Shown in pieces: positions 16,805 through 26,463 of a stretch of DNA of 64,000 nucleotides (the first letter of the stretch is position 1; every line of letters starts with the position of its first letter). The position numbers and the translations under genes were made by a program. Where the stretch lies: positions 2,234,001 through 2,298,000 of the forward strand of contig NZ_CP116887.1 of assembly GCF_028421645.1 (NCBI RefSeq). Reading direction: 5' to 3'. Source of the DNA: Aneurinibacillus sp. Ricciae_BoGa-3 (GTDB lineage: Bacteria; Bacillota; Bacilli; Aneurinibacillales; Aneurinibacillaceae). The notes beneath the pieces are model-generated. The model had not been told where the DNA came from, made no database searches, and was given only the letters and a program-made list of their open reading frames with translations.

Positions 16805-18005
16805 AACAATCAAGTTAATTGGGATTGGGGATGAAGGCAAAGCAAGCCTGCTTCCTCACTACGTGAAATGGATTTATGAGAGTGAAGTTTTAATAGGCGG
16901 CGAAAGGCAGCTTTCTTTTTTTCCGGACTATGAAGGAGAAACCCGAACCATAAAAGGCGGACTAGGAAGCCTCGTAGACGAGTTGCGGCAGGAAGGCAGG
17001 CGGGTGGTCATCCTCGCTTCCGGTGATCCGCTATTTTACGGCATAGGCAGCTACTTAGCGAGCAAAGTAAACATCGAAATCCACCCGTATGTAAGTTCTA
17101 TTCAGCTGGCGTTTGCCAGAATGGGTGAAAAATGGCAGGATGCGTACGTTATAAGCTTACATGGACGAAGTATGCGGGGACTGGCCCAGCGAATCGATGG
17201 CAAAGAGAAAGTTGCGCTTTTAACGGATGAAGAGAACAATCCGGCAAAGATTGCAAGCTATCTCCTAACCTATCAAATGACGGAATACCGCGCTTTTATA
17301 GCTGAAAATCTAGGCGGAGACACGGAACGATGCCGCTGGATGAGCCTGGAAGAAATGGCGGATGAGGAATTTTCTCCGTTAAATATCGTTATTTTAAAGA
17401 AAACGGAAGAGGCTAAAGTATGGCCCCTTGGAATCGATGACGAGGAGTTTGTCCAGCGCAAACCTGATAAGGGATTGCTGACTAAGAGGGAAATTCGTAT
17501 TTTGAGCATCAGTGCACTTAATCTAAAAGAAGACAGCGTTGTGTGGGATATCGGAACATGTACGGGTTCTGTCGCGATAGAAGCAGCAAAGATAGCAACT
17601 GAAGGGCAGGTGTTTGCCATTGAAAAAAATGAAGGGGATCTGGAAAACTGCCGCAAAAATCTTGTGAAATTCCGCACAGATATTACCGTTTTACACGGCA
17701 AGGCTCCGGATGGACTCGAGTCTTTTCCGGATCCGGATGCGGTGTTCATTGGCGGAACCGCCGGCGGGATGGAAGACATTCTGGCCGTTTGCTGTAGCCG
17801 GTTGCGTGAGAACGGAAGGATCGTACTCAATGCCGCAACGATTGAGAATCTATCAGAAGCTTTGGAAGTTTTTCATAAAAATGGCTTTAACACTAACATA
17901 ACGCTAGCGCAGATTGCCCGGAGCAAACCGATTTTGAATTTAACCCGCTTCGATGCGCTGAATCCTATTTATATTATCACTGCTAGCCGAAAGAAGGGAG
18001 AATAG
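16797..18005 (+). CDS. cbiET: Fused cobalt-precorrin-7 methyltransferase / decarboxylase
   Basis: A 402-residue fusion. The CbiE half (about 1-200) is a class III SAM methyltransferase ('[12 protein letters not shown]', '[11 protein letters not shown]', '[11 protein letters not shown]'). The CbiT half (about 205-400) is a class I methyltransferase with '[16 protein letters not shown]' as the SAM-binding loop and '[14 protein letters not shown]'. Together they methylate C5 and C15 and remove the C12 acetate carboxyl, as in CobL. It overlaps cbiD and is 1 bp from cbiL, so all are co-translated. Confidence 0.93.
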   Translation: MSETIKLIGIGDEGKASLLPHYVKWIYESEVLIGGERQLSFFPDYEGETRTIKGGLGSLVDELRQEGRRVVILASGDPLFYGIGSYLASKVNIEIHPYVSSIQLAFARMGEKWQDAYVISLHGRSMRGLAQRIDGKEKVALLTDEENNPAKIASYLLTYQMTEYRAFIAENLGGDTERCRWMSLEEMADEEFSPLNIVILKKTEEAKVWPLGIDDEEFVQRKPDKGLLTKREIRILSISALNLKEDSVVWDIGTCTGSVAIEAAKIATEGQVFAIEKNEGDLENCRKNLVKFRTDITVLHGKAPDGLESFPDPDAVFIGGTAGGMEDILAVCCSRLRENGRIVLNAATIENLSEALEVFHKNGFNTNITLAQIARSKPILNLTRFDALNPIYIITASRKKGE

Positions 18006-18006
18006 C

Positions 18007-18708
18007 ATGGTCGGAACACTGTATGGTATTGGAGTGGGGCCAGGAGACCCGGAGCTTATCACAGTAAAGGCCTTTCGCAGATTAAAAGATTCGCCGGTGA
18101 TTGCCTATCCCAAAAAGCGAAAAGGAAGCAAAAGCTATGCGCATAAAATTATCGATGTTTATGTGAACCCGGCAGAAAAAGAAATGCTGGGGCTTGTATT
18201 TCCGATGAGCAAGGACAAATCAATATTGGAGCGAGAATGGAGCATTACGGTTGAAACCGTCTGGAGCCGCTTACAAGAAGGCAAAGACGTAGCCTTCGTT
18301 ACAGAAGGCGATCCCCTCCTGTACAGCACGTTTATCCATATGATGAATCTGATGAAAGTCCGCTACCCAGAAGTGCCGATTCAGACGGTTCCAGGTATTT
18401 CATCTATCAATGGTGCTGCCTCTAGATTAGGCCTGCCTTTAGCGGATGGAGATGAACATGTGGCGATTGTCCCGGCCACGGACGATTATGAAGCGATGAA
18501 AAAAGTGATCATCGAAAATGATTGCGTCGTCTTTATAAAAGTGGCGAAGGTTATGAATCCATTAATACGCATATTAAAAGAATTGGATTTGATGAACAAG
18601 GCTTCGGTTGTAACAAAGGTTACGTCTGAAGAAGAAATCGTTTGGAATGTGGAGGAGCTTGGGGACGCTGAGCTGGAATATTTAACACTGATGGTGGTGA
18701 GAAAATGA
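18007..18708 (+). CDS. cbiL: Cobalt-factor II / precorrin-2 C20-methyltransferase
   Basis: A 233-residue class III methyltransferase: 'LYGIGVGPGDPELITVKA', 'VAFVTEGDPLLYST', 'VPGISSINGAASRLGLPL' and 'VVFIKVAKV'. The 'TEGDP' and 'GISSINGAA' forms are typical of CbiL/CobI, which adds the C20 methyl. The stop overlaps the cbiF start by 4 bp (ATGA). Confidence 0.93.
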   Translation: MVGTLYGIGVGPGDPELITVKAFRRLKDSPVIAYPKKRKGSKSYAHKIIDVYVNPAEKEMLGLVFPMSKDKSILEREWSITVETVWSRLQEGKDVAFVTEGDPLLYSTFIHMMNLMKVRYPEVPIQTVPGISSINGAASRLGLPLADGDEHVAIVPATDDYEAMKKVIIENDCVVFIKVAKVMNPLIRILKELDLMNKASVVTKVTSEEEIVWNVEELGDAELEYLTLMVVRK

Positions 18709-19478
18709 AGCTATATATTGTAGGTGCCGGTCCAGGAGCATCGGATTTGATTACCGTTCGCGGCCTGCGCCATATCCAGGAGGCAGACGTCGTCTTATAC
18801 GCAGATTCACTTGTCAATGAGGAGCTGATGAATGAGTCCAAACAGGGAGCTGAAGTGCTGAAGACAGCGGGGATGCACCTGGAGGAAATGGTCCAGATCA
18901 TGAAGGACAGAATTTTTGAGGGGAAAAAGGTTGTACGGGTACATACTGGAGATCCGGCCGTTTATGGGGCCATCATGGAGCAAATCGCGCTTCTTAAAAA
19001 AGAGAGCATTGAAGTTGAGATCGTACCGGGTGTCAGCTCTGTGTTTGCGTCAGCTGCAGCACTTGGAGCCGAACTTACCATTCCGGACTTAACCCAGACG
19101 GTGATCTTAACGCGGGCAGAAGGACGAACGCCTGTCCCGGACCGTGAGAAATTAAAAGATCTCGCCATGCATAACTGCACGATTGCCCTCTTCCTGAGCG
19201 CCACATTAACAAAGAAAGTAGTGGCGGAACTGCTGGATGCCGGCTGGAGTCCGCATACCCCGGTTGGGGTCGTATATAAAGCAACGTGGCCCGACGAAAT
19301 CATTGTCCGTTCAACACTCATGCAGTTGGACGAGGATATGCGGAAGAACGGCATCCGCAAACAGGCGATGATCATAGCCGGATGGGCGCTGGAGGAACAA
19401 ATTCATGAAAAAGATTACCGTTCGAAACTGTACGATAAGGCGTTTACGCACGGCTACCGCCGGGGTGTGAAAGCATGA
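18705..19478 (+). CDS. cbiF: Cobalt-precorrin-4 C11-methyltransferase
   Basis: A 257-residue class III methyltransferase with 'LYIVGAGPGASDLITVRG', 'RVHTGDPAVYGAIMEQ', 'VPGVSSVFASAAALGAELT' and 'TRAEGRTPVP', the latter two typical of CbiF/CobM. It methylates C11. Both ends overlap neighbours by 4 bp (cbiL, cbiG), so the genes are tightly coupled. Confidence 0.93.
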   Translation: MKLYIVGAGPGASDLITVRGLRHIQEADVVLYADSLVNEELMNESKQGAEVLKTAGMHLEEMVQIMKDRIFEGKKVVRVHTGDPAVYGAIMEQIALLKKESIEVEIVPGVSSVFASAAALGAELTIPDLTQTVILTRAEGRTPVPDREKLKDLAMHNCTIALFLSATLTKKVVAELLDAGWSPHTPVGVVYKATWPDEIIVRSTLMQLDEDMRKNGIRKQAMIIAGWALEEQIHEKDYRSKLYDKAFTHGYRRGVKA

Positions 19479-20629
19479 TTCTATCTTTAAAAGAAGAAAC
19501 CCAGCCGGCCATCAAACAGCAACAGCCTTATGCGATTGTCGCGATCACCAAGCATGGGGTCAAGCTTTCAAGAAACCTCTCTATCGTGTTCAACAGAGCG
19601 GATTTGTATTACATGAGCAAATTCGCACAAGGGGATGAAGAGGACCATGGCATCCAGCTGTTTGAAGGCAGTGTCCGCCTGCTCCTTCCATCTCTTTTCA
19701 AGGCGTACCGCGGGATCATCCTCATTATTTCACTGGGAGCGGTTGTGCGGATGATTGCCCCGCTACTTAAGGATAAGAAGACGGATCCAGCTGTGCTCGT
19801 CATCGATGATAAAGGCGAAAACGTAATCAGCGTCTTGTCCGGCCATCTGGGGGGTGCCAATGCATTAACGAAAGAAATTGCTGCGGTTTTAAGTGCCAGG
19901 CCCATTATTACAACAGCCTCGGACGTGCAGAAAACAATAGCGGTGGACTTATTTGGAGCGCAATTTGGCTGGGTATGGGAATCGGCGGATAAGCTCACGC
20001 CTGTGAGCGCCTCCGTAGTGAACGAGGAACAAGTTGCGGTTATCCAGGAATCGGGTGAGCGAAACTGGTGGACTTATGAGGCGCCGCTGCCTGGGACGAT
20101 TACTCTTTATTCATCTATTCAAGAGGCGCTTCTCGCCAAACCGGCCGCGGCTCTCGTCGTCACGCACCGCAACCTGACAAAAGATGAATGGCCTATCCTG
20201 GCCAATGGGGTTTTGTATCGTCCCAAGGTGCTTGTGCTTGGGATGGGGTGCAACCGGGGAACTACCGCGGATGAAATTGAAGCTGTCATTGACGAAACGC
20301 TTGTACAGCTGCGGCTTTCAAAGAAAAGTGTAAAGGCAATTGCCACCATTGACCTAAAGAAAGATGAAGCAGGGTTAAGGCAAACGGCGCAGAAATATAA
20401 CTGGGAATTTGTTTATTATACGCCAGAGCAGCTCAATCAGGTGTCGCTGGAACAGCCTTCAGCCACGGTCTTCAAATACACAGGCGCATATGGCGTAAGC
20501 GAACCTGCTGCTAAACTTTGCAGTGGGGCCGATGAACTTTTACTTGTTAAGAAGAAATCAGGAAATGTGACGATTTCGGTAGCTGTCATACCAAATGGAC
20601 CTCGGAAAAGGACGTGGCGCAATGAATGA
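19475..20629 (+). CDS. cbiG: Cobalt-precorrin-5A hydrolase
   Basis: A 384-residue CbiG with all three parts: an N-terminal domain (about 1-130, 'AIVAITKHGVKLSRNL'), a middle domain with 'SGHLGGANALTKEIAAVL' and a C-terminal CobE-like domain from about 250 ('VLGMGCNRGTTADEIEAVI', 'LVVKKKSGNVTISVA'-like end). It opens the delta-lactone and releases acetaldehyde, a step specific to the anaerobic route. Overlaps cbiF by 4 bp and cbiA by 8 bp. Confidence 0.93.
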   Translation: MILSLKEETQPAIKQQQPYAIVAITKHGVKLSRNLSIVFNRADLYYMSKFAQGDEEDHGIQLFEGSVRLLLPSLFKAYRGIILIISLGAVVRMIAPLLKDKKTDPAVLVIDDKGENVISVLSGHLGGANALTKEIAAVLSARPIITTASDVQKTIAVDLFGAQFGWVWESADKLTPVSASVVNEEQVAVIQESGERNWWTYEAPLPGTITLYSSIQEALLAKPAAALVVTHRNLTKDEWPILANGVLYRPKVLVLGMGCNRGTTADEIEAVIDETLVQLRLSKKSVKAIATIDLKKDEAGLRQTAQKYNWEFVYYTPEQLNQVSLEQPSATVFKYTGAYGVSEPAAKLCSGADELLLVKKKSGNVTISVAVIPNGPRKRTWRNE

Positions 20630-21998
20630 TCGCAGAATCGTGATAGCAGGAACCGGAAGTGGAGTCGGCAAAACAACCATAACGATCGGACTGATGGCAG
20701 CCTTTCAACGAAAAGGGTTTGCCGTCCAGGGTTTTAAATGTGGCCCGGATTATATTGATCCGTCGTACCACCACGCTGTGACAGGCAGGAGTTCGCGAAA
20801 TCTGGACAGCTGGATGTTTTCGCCTGAGACGGTGAGGGAAATCTATAATCGGGGAAGCGACGGTGCGGACCTCTCCATCATTGAAGGGGTGATGGGGTTT
20901 TTTGACGGAAAAGACCCGACAAACAATGCGGGCAGCACAGCCGAGATCAGTGTGATCACCCGGTCACCTGTCGTTCTCGTTGTGAACTGTGCCAGCATGG
21001 CCAGGAGTGCCGCTGCCATTGTCAAAGGATTCCAATGCTTTGCTGACGAGCCGAATATAGTGGGGGTTATTGCGAACAATGTCGGGAGCGTGGGGCACTA
21101 TAAGCTGGTTCAAGCGGCCATTGAGCAGGAATGCGGCATTCCTGTGCTCGGTTATGTACAGCGCGACGAAGAAATCCAAATTCCTGAGCGGCACCTCGGC
21201 TTAATCCCGTCTATTGAACGTCGTGAGCTGGATCCCTTCTTTGACAAGCTGGGTAACATAATCACGCAAACAGTTGACCTGGAGAGGCTATATGAGCTTG
21301 CCCTGGCACCAAAGCTTGAGAGCCCCCCCACAAGCATTTTTCCTAAACAATTAAAGACATTCGTTCGCATTGCAGTAGCAAAAGATGCGGCGTTTAATTT
21401 TTATTACCCGGAAAATTTAGAGCTATTGGAGGCATACGGGGCAGAGCTTGTGTTCTTTTCGCCGCTGAATGGGGAGTGTTTGCCGGAGAATGTTGATGGA
21501 TTGTACATAGGCGGGGGATTTCCAGAAGAATTTGCGGACACGCTGTCTTCCCATGAAGCTGTGAAACGCACCATTCGAAATGCTGTGCAAAAGGGGCTGC
21601 CTACGCTGGCTGAATGCGGTGGTTTTATGTATCTCACTGAGACAATCGTCACAACAGAAGGCGAGAAGTTTGATATGCTTGGCATCATCCCTGGATACGT
21701 CAAAATGCAGAAAAAGCTTGCCGCATTGGGGTACCGCGAAGTGACAGGTGAAATGGGGAACTTTTTGCTTCCCCCGGGTGTGCAGGCCAAAGGCCATGAA
21801 TTTCACTACTCCACCTATATTACAGAGGCCAGCGGCCAGCCTTATGCGTATCAAACAAAGGGAATGCGCGGCAGCAAACAGGAAGGGTATCTGACAGAGA
21901 ACCTTGTTGCTGGATATACCCATCTGCACTTCGCGTCCTGCAGCGGTCTGGTTGCCAACTGGATAAAAAAATGCAAGGAGGGCAAAGTCAATGGCTAA
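20622..21998 (+). CDS. cbiA: Cobyrinate a,c-diamide synthase
   Basis: A 458-residue ATP- and glutamine-dependent amidase. The N-terminal P-loop is 'GTGSGVGKTTITIGL'. The middle has 'CGPDYIDPSYHHAVTGR', and the C-terminal glutamine amidotransferase domain has the nucleophile Cys in 'LAECGGFMYL' with the family's 'GGGFPEEFA'. It amidates carboxylates a and c. I chose ATG 20622 (AAAAGGA upstream); the frame is open slightly further back. Overlaps cbiG and cobQ. Confidence 0.94.
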   Translation: MNDRRIVIAGTGSGVGKTTITIGLMAAFQRKGFAVQGFKCGPDYIDPSYHHAVTGRSSRNLDSWMFSPETVREIYNRGSDGADLSIIEGVMGFFDGKDPTNNAGSTAEISVITRSPVVLVVNCASMARSAAAIVKGFQCFADEPNIVGVIANNVGSVGHYKLVQAAIEQECGIPVLGYVQRDEEIQIPERHLGLIPSIERRELDPFFDKLGNIITQTVDLERLYELALAPKLESPPTSIFPKQLKTFVRIAVAKDAAFNFYYPENLELLEAYGAELVFFSPLNGECLPENVDGLYIGGGFPEEFADTLSSHEAVKRTIRNAVQKGLPTLAECGGFMYLTETIVTTEGEKFDMLGIIPGYVKMQKKLAALGYREVTGEMGNFLLPPGVQAKGHEFHYSTYITEASGQPYAYQTKGMRGSKQEGYLTENLVAGYTHLHFASCSGLVANWIKKCKEGKVNG

Positions 21999-23505
21999 AG
22001 CCCTTCCACTCATGATCCAGGGCACGCATTCAGATGCGGGCAAGAGCATCATGGTAACCGCATTTTGCAGGATTTTTGCGCAACAGGGATTTTGCACAGC
22101 GCCTTTTAAATCACAAAATATGGCGCTCAATTCATACATCACACTGGATGGGAAAGAAATCGGGCGGGCCCAGGGTGTGCAGGCGGAAGCCGCGGGTATT
22201 GTGGCCACAACCGATATGAATCCGATTTTAATTAAGCCGACACGCGATAACGAATCGCAAATCGTTCTCCACGGTGAGCCCTACAAAAATATGGAGGCTT
22301 CCAACTACAGGAGCGAATTTTATGAGCGGGGTTTAAAAATTATTCATGATTCCTATACCCGTTTAGCTGAGAAGTATGAGAGAATTGTAATTGAAGGGGC
22401 CGGCAGTCCGGCAGAGGTCAATCTTAATGCACGCGAACTTGTAAATATGCGAGTGGCCCGGCTTACCAATTCGCCTGTGATTTTGGTTGGCGATATCGAA
22501 AGAGGCGGAGTATTTGCGAGTTTAGTGGGAACCCTTCAGCTGCTTGACCCTGAAGACCGTGATCGCGTTATCGGTGTCATTATTAATAAGTTCCGGGGTG
22601 ATATTGCCCTCCTGGAACCAGGTGTTAAGTGGTTCGAAGAATACACCGGCAAACCCGTGCTTGGTGTTGTCCCTTACATGGACGGTTTAACCGTTGATTC
22701 AGAAGATTCAGTCATCCTGGACAGGCGTACCCCTTACCAGAACCCGGCCAAAGAGATCGACATTGCTGTCATTCAATACCCCAGAATTTCAAACTTTACG
22801 GATGCGGATCCCTTTTTCGCTGAACCGGATTGCCACGTCCGCTTTGTGAAAAAACGCGAGCACCTTAAAAACCCCGACATCGTGATTTTGCCCGGAAGCA
22901 AGAACACGATTGAAGATTTACAATTCCTGCAGCAGAGCGGCCTCGCGGATGAAATTAAGAATCTGTGCCACAACAAGACCATCAAAATACTAGCGGGGAT
23001 TTGTGGGGGCTATCAGATGCTCGGCCAAATGATAGAAGATCCACATGAAATGGAGAGCAGGCTGCACCGTATTGATGGACTGGCCCTGCTCCCGATCCGC
23101 ACGACCATTTCCACAACGAAAACGACTATGTTGTCCACGGGAAGCATCCGGCTTTGCGGCGAGAACATTCAGGTGGAAGGTTATGAAATTCATATGGGGG
23201 AAAGCTACCCATTAGCGGAATGTGTTCCTTTCATCTATTTGGATGGAAGATGCGACGGGGTTGTGGACGAAACAGGTTCCATAATTGGCACGTATTTTCA
23301 TGGCATTTTTCATAACGATCTGTTTAGAGAACGCCTGCTAAACAGTATTCGGACCATGAAAGGGCTGCCCCCTATCACAAACAGAGTTTGTTTCAACGCC
23401 TTACAGGAACAAGCATTTGATGAGCTTGCTGCGCACGTACGCAGGCATATTGAACTGCCTTTTATTGAAGAGAAGATGAAGCAGTTCCAACTGAAAGCTA
23501 AATAA
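21991..23505 (+). CDS. cobQ: Cobyric acid synthase
   Basis: A 504-residue CobQ/CbiP enzyme: P-loop 'IQGTHSDAGKSIMV', 'FKSQNMALNSYIT', 'EGAGSPAEVNL', and a C-terminal amidotransferase with 'GICGGYQMLGQ' (nucleophile Cys) and 'GTYFHGIFHN'. It amidates carboxylates b, d, e and g of adenosylcobyrinate diamide. It overlaps cbiA by 8 bp and is followed by 49 bp before cobA. Confidence 0.95.
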   Translation: MAKALPLMIQGTHSDAGKSIMVTAFCRIFAQQGFCTAPFKSQNMALNSYITLDGKEIGRAQGVQAEAAGIVATTDMNPILIKPTRDNESQIVLHGEPYKNMEASNYRSEFYERGLKIIHDSYTRLAEKYERIVIEGAGSPAEVNLNARELVNMRVARLTNSPVILVGDIERGGVFASLVGTLQLLDPEDRDRVIGVIINKFRGDIALLEPGVKWFEEYTGKPVLGVVPYMDGLTVDSEDSVILDRRTPYQNPAKEIDIAVIQYPRISNFTDADPFFAEPDCHVRFVKKREHLKNPDIVILPGSKNTIEDLQFLQQSGLADEIKNLCHNKTIKILAGICGGYQMLGQMIEDPHEMESRLHRIDGLALLPIRTTISTTKTTMLSTGSIRLCGENIQVEGYEIHMGESYPLAECVPFIYLDGRCDGVVDETGSIIGTYFHGIFHNDLFRERLLNSIRTMKGLPPITNRVCFNALQEQAFDELAAHVRRHIELPFIEEKMKQFQLKAK

Positions 23506-23554
23506 AGACAGGGCGCTCATCACTGGCGCTCAAGGCAGGAAAGGGAGATCGATT

Positions 23555-24322
23555 TTGAACAAAGGAATGGTGTACCTCGTTGGAGCGGGACCAGGAGACC
23601 CAAGGCTGATTACGTTGTACGGCCTGGAATGCATTCAAAAAGCAGATGTAATTGCCTACGACAGACTTGTAAACGAGGACTTGCTTAAGCATGCAAAAGA
23701 GGGTGCAGAGTTGGTATACTGCGGAAAACTTCCCGGTAAACACGCCCTTATCCAGGAGCAAATCAATCAATTATTAATTGAGAAGGCGCAGGAAGGGAAA
23801 ATTGTAACGCGGCTGAAAGGCGGAGATCCTTTCGTGTTTGGCAGAGGGGCTGAAGAAGCGGAACAATTAGCCCAGCGCGGGATTCCTTATGAGGTGATTC
23901 CGGGCATTACGTCTGGCATTGCTGCACCAGCGTACGCGGGAATTCCAGTAACGCACAGGGATCACGCCTCATCGTTTGCCATCGTAACCGGGCACGGACG
24001 GGCCGATAAGGGTCAGGACACGATTAATTGGGATGCACTTGCTAAGGGAATTGATACGATTGCGTTTTACATGGGAATTGGAAACCTGCCTTACATATGC
24101 AAAAGTTTACTTGAGCATGGAAAAGACCCCCAAACGCCTGTAGCTCTGATCCAGTGGGGAACAACTGAGCGGCAAAAAACAGTCACGGGCAATCTGCTGA
24201 CCATTGAATCCATCGCGGAAAGGGAACACATTACCCACCCAGCGATTGTACTCGTAGGTGAGGTTGTGCGGATGAGAGAAAAGATAGCCTGGTTTCAAGC
24301 GCCGAGACAAGAAGAGATATAG
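23555..24322 (+). CDS. cobA: Uroporphyrinogen-III C-methyltransferase
   Basis: A 255-residue single-domain SUMT: 'VYLVGAGPGDPRLITLYG', 'ADVIAYDRLVN', 'RLKGGDPFVFGRGAEE', 'VIPGITSGIAAPAYAGIPVTHR' (two adjoining blocks), 'FYMGIGNLP' and 'IQWGTTERQKTV'. It methylates C2 and C7 to give precorrin-2, shared by sirohaem and cobalamin. TTG 23555 follows AAAGGGAG. Oxidation to sirohydrochlorin before CbiX must be supplied elsewhere, as no SirC-type gene is in the window. Confidence 0.93.
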   Translation: MNKGMVYLVGAGPGDPRLITLYGLECIQKADVIAYDRLVNEDLLKHAKEGAELVYCGKLPGKHALIQEQINQLLIEKAQEGKIVTRLKGGDPFVFGRGAEEAEQLAQRGIPYEVIPGITSGIAAPAYAGIPVTHRDHASSFAIVTGHGRADKGQDTINWDALAKGIDTIAFYMGIGNLPYICKSLLEHGKDPQTPVALIQWGTTERQKTVTGNLLTIESIAEREHITHPAIVLVGEVVRMREKIAWFQAPRQEEI

Positions 24323-24355
24323 GCTTCACTCATCCTCATACATAAGGAGTGCAAC

Positions 24356-24898
24356 ATGACAGCCAACCAAAGGGGTCTTCTATTGGTTTATACGGGCGAT
24401 GGAAAAGGAAAAACGACAGCGGCACTCGGATTAGCGATTCGTGCGCGAGGGAGAGGAAAGCGCGTTTTAATGATCCAATTTATTAAATCGCCCGAACGGA
24501 CATACGGTGAAAAAATTATGTTTGATCAAATAGGGATTGAGATTTATCAGAAAGGCAGTGGATTCACCTGGACGAAAACACCTGAGGAGCACCGGGAATC
24601 ACTGAAAAGTGCTTGGGCTTTTACAAAAGAAAAGCTCGCCTCTGGTGCGTATGATGTGGTCATCCTTGATGAATTAAACAACGCGCTGGCGATTGACAGC
24701 TTTCCGATAGCCGATGTGCTTCCGCTGGATGATGTGTTAAAGACGATCAAAAGCCGCCCTGAGACGATGCATCTTGTCATCACGGGACGTTCTGCCAAGG
24801 ACGAAATACTAGCAATGGCGGATTTAGTGACTGAAATGAAACCGATTAAGCATTATTATGACGAGGGCATACCCGCAGTCAAAGGAATCGAATTTTAA
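24356..24898 (+). CDS. cobO: Cob(I)yrinic acid a,c-diamide adenosyltransferase (BtuR/CobO type)
   Basis: A 180-residue protein with the BtuR P-loop 'YTGDGKGKTTAALGLA', 'MIQFIKS', 'VILDELNNAL' and 'VITGRSAKDEI', ending 'MKPIKHYYDEGIPAVKGIEF'. It transfers the adenosyl group of ATP to Co(I). The ATG follows AAGGAG. It is the last gene of the cobalamin operon, closed by the terminator at 24905. Confidence 0.94.
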   Translation: MTANQRGLLLVYTGDGKGKTTAALGLAIRARGRGKRVLMIQFIKSPERTYGEKIMFDQIGIEIYQKGSGFTWTKTPEEHRESLKSAWAFTKEKLASGAYDVVILDELNNALAIDSFPIADVLPLDDVLKTIKSRPETMHLVITGRSAKDEILAMADLVTEMKPIKHYYDEGIPAVKGIEF

Positions 24899-24904
24899 CG
24901 GGTA

Positions 24905-24946
24905 AAAGCCGCTTTATACCGAGTAAGGGTATGAGCGGCTTTATTG
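24905..24946 (+). terminator. Terminator of the cobalamin operon
   Basis: A perfect stem AAAGCCGCT / AGCGGCTTT with a roughly 18-nt loop, followed by ATTGT. It lies 7 bp after the cobO stop. Confidence 0.8.
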
Positions 24947-25158
24947 TCGTTTAGGAAAGCATATTATCGCTATAAAGTATTAAAGTATTAACGTTATTTT
25001 TTGCTAGGACCGATAGGTCCCATTCTCTTTGTTAATATGGAAAGTCTATGTGCTTCACAATGTTCTAGGGCCTTGAGCGATTTTTTCAACGGGACCTCCG
25101 GTCCCGAAACACTCAAGAAAAATATTGCGAGGCGCATGTCCGCACCTTTCTTTCCACC

Positions 25159-25249
25159 AGGCCGAAAGGTGTTACGATTTTACCTTTCGGCATAAGTGCA
25201 ACTTAGGTTGCTGCCTGCGCTATAGCTTGGCCGCAACCTAGTTTTCTAA
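25159..25249 (+). repeat. Palindromic insert 1 in RNA copy B
   Basis: Two inverted repeats in a row: GCCGAAAGGT (25161-25170) / ACCTTTCGGC (25182-25191), perfect, and AACTTAGGTTGC (25200-25211) / GCAACCTAGTT (25233-25243). The loop of the second holds GCCTGCGCT-ATA-GCTTGGCCG, which recurs in insert 2. Absent from copy A. Confidence 0.7.
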
Positions 25250-25320
25250 TGGAGCGTGTGGAACAGAGGGCGAAAAAGACCGGCAACCTGTCTCCATCAT
25301 GAGATACCCAGATGTTGCAC

Positions 25321-25390
25321 CTAAACGGTATAAAGGAATCTAAGGCCATCGCCTGCGCTTACGCTTGCCGCTAGCCAAGATTCCCTAATG
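25321..25390 (+). repeat. Palindromic insert 2 in RNA copy B
   Basis: Inverted repeat GGAATCTAAGGC (25335-25346) / GCCAAGATTCC (25374-25384) enclosing GCCTGCGCT-TAC-GCTTGCCG (25351-25370), nearly the same core as insert 1. Absent from copy A, which has only a few bases here. Confidence 0.7.
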
Positions 25391-25615
25391 TCGGTCCGTC
25401 CGTCGTTCCACAAAGCGGCCGTAAAAACTTCTATGAGGGGAAAGAAGAGAGCGGCATGGCCCGCAATCTTTTTGTTATTTAAGGAAAATTTAAAGTTTTA
25501 TTTAACAATCGTTTACGTTTGCTAGATAAAATGACGAGTCAGGAAATTCTATTTTTTAATTGCAAGGCAATACTATATTTAATCTGTTGCGTTTGAAGAA
25601 AGGCTCGTGCATGCA

Positions 25616-26332
25616 ATGAAAATTTTAAAAAATCTTGTATTGCTTATATTTGTAGTGGGTTTACTGTGGGAAAGTTTCTTGCTAACCTTCTCTACCGTAT
25701 ATCCGATCGCTGCTCAGGTGAGGCAGGCAGCCGCAACGAAAATCCATGCCCGCCACAGTTCTTATATGAAGTATGGGGATATACCCGGTCTGTATAAGCA
25801 AGCAACGATTGCCACCGAGGATCGGCGCTTCTATGAACACTTTGGGATTGATATTATGGGAGTAGGACGCTCCCTCTTTACAGATATTCAGAATCGGCAG
25901 CCAACCGAAGGAGGAAGCACCATAACCCAGCAATTGATTCGAAACACTGTCCTAACCCAGGAAAGAACATTGTCCCGCAAAGTGAAAGAAATGATCTTAG
26001 CTATCGCACTTGAACGATTTATGAGCAAGCAGGAAATTTTAGAACTCTATCTTAATGTTATATATTTTGGACATGGTGCATTTGGGGTTGAGCAAGCGTC
26101 TCTCGTATATTTTGGAAAGCCGGTTACATCTCTTAGCTTAGCAGAAATAAGCCTGCTCGCTGGGCTTCCTCAAGCGCCAACAGTATACGATCCTTATAAA
26201 GCAATGGGCTTAGCCAAACAAAGGCAGCAACAGGTACTGTCGAATCTAGTTCAAAGCCACTACATCACGCCAGAAGAAGCGAAGCAAGCAGCCAACACAC
26301 CTATAAGATTAGCAAACAACAAAGGCTTGTAA
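25616..26332 (+). CDS. Monofunctional peptidoglycan glycosyltransferase (GT51)
   Basis: A 238-residue protein with an N-terminal membrane anchor (about 3-25) and a GT51 domain: 'ATEDRRFYEHFGID' (first catalytic Glu), 'GGSTITQQLIRN', 'RKVKEMILAIALE', 'KQEILELYLNVIYFG' (second Glu region) and 'LAGLPQAPTVYDP'. It polymerises lipid II glycan strands outside the membrane and has no transpeptidase domain. A GTG at 25607 is also in frame, but GAAAGG is only 3 nt from it; ATG 25616 is about 12 nt away, so the start is uncertain. It is preceded by RNA copy B and about 130 bp of A+T-rich sequence. Confidence 0.87.
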   Translation: MKILKNLVLLIFVVGLLWESFLLTFSTVYPIAAQVRQAAATKIHARHSSYMKYGDIPGLYKQATIATEDRRFYEHFGIDIMGVGRSLFTDIQNRQPTEGGSTITQQLIRNTVLTQERTLSRKVKEMILAIALERFMSKQEILELYLNVIYFGHGAFGVEQASLVYFGKPVTSLSLAEISLLAGLPQAPTVYDPYKAMGLAKQRQQQVLSNLVQSHYITPEEAKQAANTPIRLANNKGL

Positions 26333-26463
26333 GCGTGAGCCCTTTACCACATCGAAGAACGCTAACCGTCATTTTCAGTGTCCCCATAAATTTATTTATG
26401 CTACACGGTGGTGTATCATAATAAAGTAAGTAATAATAAGTGAGTGGAACAGGAGTGATAGAT

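Larger units (their letters stand above)
25078..25473 (+). ncRNA. Conserved structured RNA-like element, copy B, with two palindromic inserts
   Basis: Matches copy A (8522-8758) in blocks. GGGACC/GGTCCC hairpin at 25091-25105; GCGAGGCGCATGTCCGC conserved; outer stem GGAAC (from 25260) with GTTCC (25405-25409), where GGCG now faces CGTC, a G-T wobble; pseudoknot arm GCAAC (25283-25287) with GTTGC (25314-25318), where copy A has GCAAA/TTTGC, a compensatory change; 3' hairpin GCGG/CCGC. Copy B is longer because of two inserts in loops, about 25159-25249 and 25321-25390. It sits between the cobalamin operon terminator and the glycosyltransferase gene. The 25001-25077 flank also holds a small GGACC/GGTCC hairpin (25007-25020). 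Confidence 0.68.
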
